A DNA stretch of 8,337 nt from Lysobacterales bacterium. GTDB lineage: Bacteria; Pseudomonadota; Gammaproteobacteria; Xanthomonadales; SZUA-36. The stretch is from positions 1 to 8,337 of the forward strand of contig JAPHSB010000342.1 in assembly GCA_026193295.1 (NCBI GenBank), written 5' to 3'. Under the pieces are notes generated by a model. The model searched no databases, had not been told where the DNA came from, and saw only the letters and a program-made list of their open reading frames with translations. This document shows, piece after piece, positions 6,542 to 8,337 of the stretch; the first letter of the stretch is position 1; every line of letters starts with the position of its first letter. Made by a program: the position numbers and the translations under genes.

Positions 6542-6614
6542 CGGTTGTTTCTCACGGTACTTTAACGTCGCTCGGAGTAAGCTACAGCACCTCTTAGCAA
6601 CGGACTTCCCGAGC

Positions 6615-7373
6615 ATGATTCCTGACCCGGGCAGGCGCCGCTCCTGGCCGCCCGAGAAGCGCTTCTGGGTGACCCACCTGGTTCTGCCACTCGCTGTCGC
6701 GGCAACGCTGCTCACCGTGCTCGAGCAGACGTCCGTTGACCTGTGGCTGGCGGACAAATGGTTCGCCATCGAAGGCGGCCACTGGGCCTGGCGCGACCAC
6801 TGGCTGGCCTACGACGTCATCCACCACCACGGCAAGCAACTGCTGATCGCGTTTGGCCTGCTCCTGCTGGCGCTGATCGCTCTGAGTTTCCGCGTCGACA
6901 GCCTGAGGCGCTGGCGCCTGCCCATGACCTACCTGCTCACCAGCATGGCGGTCCTGCCCTCCCTGATCGCCAGTTCGAAGCGATTCAGCCCGGTGCCCTG
7001 CCCCTGGGATCTGACGCGGTATGGCGGCGACGCGGTGTACCAGCACAATTTCGAATACACTTTCGGCCTCGCCGAGAGCGGCCACTGTTTTCCCGCCGGT
7101 CACGCGTCGGGGGGGTTTGCCCTGCTGGCGATTTACTTCGCGGCCTATCTTTATGCGCGACGGCCGGCGCTGTTCCTGCTGCCAGGCCTGGTGGTCGGCT
7201 TCGTCTTCGCCTTCGGACAACAGGCGCGCGGGGCTCATTTCCTGTCACACGACCTGTGGACACTGAGCCTGTGCTGGTTCGGCGCGCTGGGCCTGTTCCT
7301 GCTGTTCCGCCCCCAACGCTGGCCCTCATCTCGGCCTGCATTGGCGCCAGCCGCCGAGAGCGAAGAAGGATAG
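6615..7373 (+). CDS. PAP2-family membrane phosphatase, likely acting on lipid A or a lipid pyrophosphate
   Basis: A 252-residue inner-membrane protein of the PAP2 (type 2 phosphatidic acid phosphatase) family. About six hydrophobic segments are visible (roughly 21-37, 75-93, 103-118, 165-181, 185-202, 216-231). The three phosphatase motifs are present in variant form: Lys122-Arg123 in SSKRFSPVPCPWDL, Gly162-His163 in CFPAGH (158-163), and Arg205 with His212-Asp213 in RGAHFLSHDLW. Relatives remove phosphate from lipid A, undecaprenyl pyrophosphate or phosphatidylglycerol phosphate; an eptA-like gene begins 4 bases downstream, which favours a lipid A or envelope role. The ATG at 6615 was chosen because the frame upstream (to 6285) overlaps the decarboxylase gene and reads as shadow sequence. 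No Shine-Dalgarno precedes this ATG, which leaves the exact start uncertain. The substrate is not determined. Confidence 0.85.
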   Translation: MIPDPGRRRSWPPEKRFWVTHLVLPLAVAATLLTVLEQTSVDLWLADKWFAIEGGHWAWRDHWLAYDVIHHHGKQLLIAFGLLLLALIALSFRVDSLRRWRLPMTYLLTSMAVLPSLIASSKRFSPVPCPWDLTRYGGDAVYQHNFEYTFGLAESGHCFPAGHASGGFALLAIYFAAYLYARRPALFLLPGLVVGFVFAFGQQARGAHFLSHDLWTLSLCWFGALGLFLLFRPQRWPSSRPALAPAAESEEG

Positions 7374-7377
7374 CCGT

Positions 7378-8337
7378 ATGCAGGACACGCACGGTCTTCG
7401 ATTTCAGTGGAGCACGAACCAGTTCCTGCTCGCCACCGCCCTGTTCCTGACGGCGTTCGCGAACCTGGCCTTTTTCCGCAACCTGGCAGTGACCTTCGCC
7501 GATACGCCGTGGGGCCTGCTGCACATGCTCTCGCTGGCGCTGGTCCTGTGGTGCACGACACTGCTGTTTCTCTCCCTGCTGTCATTTCGACCGCTGCTGA
7601 AACCGGTACTGATCCTGCTGCTGCTGATTTCGGCGGTGAGCGCCTATTTCATGGATACCTACAACGTCATCATCGACCAGGACATGCTGGTGAACGTGAT
7701 GGCGACCAACTCGGCCGAATCGGCGGACCTGCTCACGCCCAGGTTTTTCGCATATGTGGGTCTGCTGGGGCTGTTGCCGTCGCTGCTCTTGTGGCGGATA
7801 CGCATCAGGCCTTCCAGCTTCCGCCACGCACTGGGGTCGCGCCTGCTGCTGGTCGGCGGCGCCGTGTTGATCTCGCTGGCGCTGGTGCTGATCTCGTGGA
7901 TACTCATTGACAGCGCTGCCGCCCAAATGGTCAGCACTCAAGGCCAGACTGTATGGCAAACCCTGGTCAAGTGGACACCCTTGATGATGTTTGGCCCGGA
8001 AGGCGAATTTGGTGGTTTCGTTCTGAACATCGTTGTCAGTTTCATTGCCATGGCACTTGGCACCTTCATGGGGCTGTGGCTCGGTCTTGGCCAGGTCTCG
8101 CCCAACCGCTTCATCTCTCGCGGCTCGTGGGCCATAACGCAATTGTTCCGCAACTCTCCCTGGCTGGTCCTGCTGTTCTATTTCATGCTCCTGCTGCCGT
8201 TCTTCATTCGCATTGGAGATACCCGTATCGAAGTGTCCGGCTGGGCAAAGGCAACCTTCGCCCTCTCGCTGCCTATAATGGCCAACGTGTCAGAGATTGT
8301 GCGCGGCTCAATTGCATCCATTCCGACCGGTCAGTGG
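7378..8337 (+). CDS. chimeric open frame: EptA-like N-terminal membrane domain joined to an amino-acid ABC permease (runs off the right edge)
   Basis: One uninterrupted frame of 320 codons from ATG 7378 to the window end, with no stop. It has a clear Shine-Dalgarno AAGGA (7366-7370) inside the end of the PAP2 gene, so the two would be co-translated. Residues 1 to about 172 match the membrane domain of phosphoethanolamine-lipid A transferases (EptA): FANLAFFRN (27-35), four to five hydrophobic helices, YNVIIDQDMLVNVMATNSAE (95-114) and LLTPRFF (118-124). The periplasmic alkaline-phosphatase-like catalytic domain should follow but does not. From about residue 185 the sequence is that of a His/Glu/Gln-type ABC permease: LVKWTPLM (196-203), QLFRNSPWLVLLFYFMLLLP (255-274) and ANVSEIVRGSIASIPTGQW (302-320), ending just before the EAA loop. 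As built, it cannot transfer phosphoethanolamine. It is either a rearranged gene or an assembly join. Confidence 0.8.
   Translation, partial: MQDTHGLRFQWSTNQFLLATALFLTAFANLAFFRNLAVTFADTPWGLLHMLSLALVLWCTTLLFLSLLSFRPLLKPVLILLLLISAVSAYFMDTYNVIIDQDMLVNVMATNSAESADLLTPRFFAYVGLLGLLPSLLLWRIRIRPSSFRHALGSRLLLVGGAVLISLALVLISWILIDSAAAQMVSTQGQTVWQTLVKWTPLMMFGPEGEFGGFVLNIVVSFIAMALGTFMGLWLGLGQVSPNRFISRGSWAITQLFRNSPWLVLLFYFMLLLPFFIRIGDTRIEVSGWAKATFALSLPIMANVSEIVRGSIASIPTGQW
7894..7926 (+). other. probable junction between EptA-like and permease-like sequence
   Basis: Homology to EptA fades after residues LISLALVLIS (coding to about 7893), and clear permease similarity begins near residues 184-200 (from 7927). 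By hand count GC is about 61% in 7381-7860 and about 56% in 7921-8337. Isoleucine codons change from mostly ATC before the join to mostly ATT after it. The left side is rich in repeated CTG and GCTGGTGCTG-like words, a plausible place for a short-homology recombination or a false assembly overlap. The exact base of the join cannot be fixed without homologues. Confidence 0.6.
7927..8337 (+). other. amino-acid ABC transporter permease, 5' part, possibly with its own start at 7927
   Basis: If the upstream join is artificial, this is the beginning of a separate inner-membrane permease gene of the polar amino-acid uptake (HisMQ/GlnP) family. ATG 7927 would give MVSTQGQTVWQTLVKWTPLM, close to how such permeases usually begin, but no Shine-Dalgarno is seen ahead of it. 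Hydrophobic segments fall at about 213-236, 255-275 and 289-303 of the joined frame. FRNSPW and EIVRG are typical of the family. The window ends at TGQW, where the conserved EAA loop that contacts the ATPase should start, so the second half is missing. No binding-protein or ATPase gene is in the window. Confidence 0.6.

Noticed and set aside
6285..6614. N-terminal extension of the PAP2 protein
   Set aside because: It overlaps the opposite-strand decarboxylase start and its promoter region, and the translation looks non-coding.
1..8337. CRISPR array, tRNA/rRNA genes, insertion sequences, toxin-antitoxin or phage genes
   Set aside because: Looked for on both strands by eye; no repeat-spacer pattern, cloverleaf, transposase or phage-like protein was seen.

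Overview
The window looks like chromosomal DNA of a free-living, moderately high-GC gammaproteobacterium, perhaps marine or from sediment. This is inferred from an exported sulfatase with its own maturase, an EptA-type lipid A modification gene, and a fold-III (alanine-racemase-like) ornithine decarboxylase. No rRNA, tRNA, CRISPR array or insertion sequence was seen, and no taxon can be fixed from the sequence alone. The odd length and the end inside a gene suggest that the right edge may be a contig end, but this cannot be known here.

Layout. (1) 119-1651 (+) encodes an exported type I sulfatase with a cysteine-type active site. (2) A 303-bp gap follows, holding a strong hairpin, a pair of short direct repeats and a promoter-like element placed for a leaderless message. 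(3) 1955-3508 (+) encodes a one-chain iron-sulfur L-serine dehydratase. (4) A 346-bp gap without a convincing gene ends in a weak promoter. (5) 3855-5144 (+) encodes an anaerobic sulfatase-maturating enzyme, a radical SAM protein with a SPASM domain. (6) 5198-6379 (-) encodes an ornithine decarboxylase, convergent with the maturase and with a GC-rich hairpin between them. (7) After a 235-bp divergent spacer, 6615-7373 (+) encodes a PAP2-family membrane phosphatase. (8) 7378-8337 (+) is one open frame that runs off the right edge. It begins as an EptA-like phosphoethanolamine transferase and changes near 7890-7926 into an amino-acid ABC transporter permease.

How the genes fit together. The maturase is expected to convert Cys76 of the sulfatase to formylglycine in the cytoplasm before Sec export, so genes 1 and 5 form a functional pair despite the serine dehydratase between them. 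The serine dehydratase (serine to pyruvate and ammonia) and ornithine decarboxylase (putrescine synthesis) look like ordinary central and polyamine metabolism. The PAP2 phosphatase and EptA start are translationally close (4-bp gap) and would make a small envelope or lipid A modification operon.

The most unusual item is the in-frame EptA/ABC-permease join. It coincides with a shift in GC content and codon choice. It is best read as a recombination or deletion junction, or an assembly chimera, until reads across it are examined. I found no convincing new multi-gene system.
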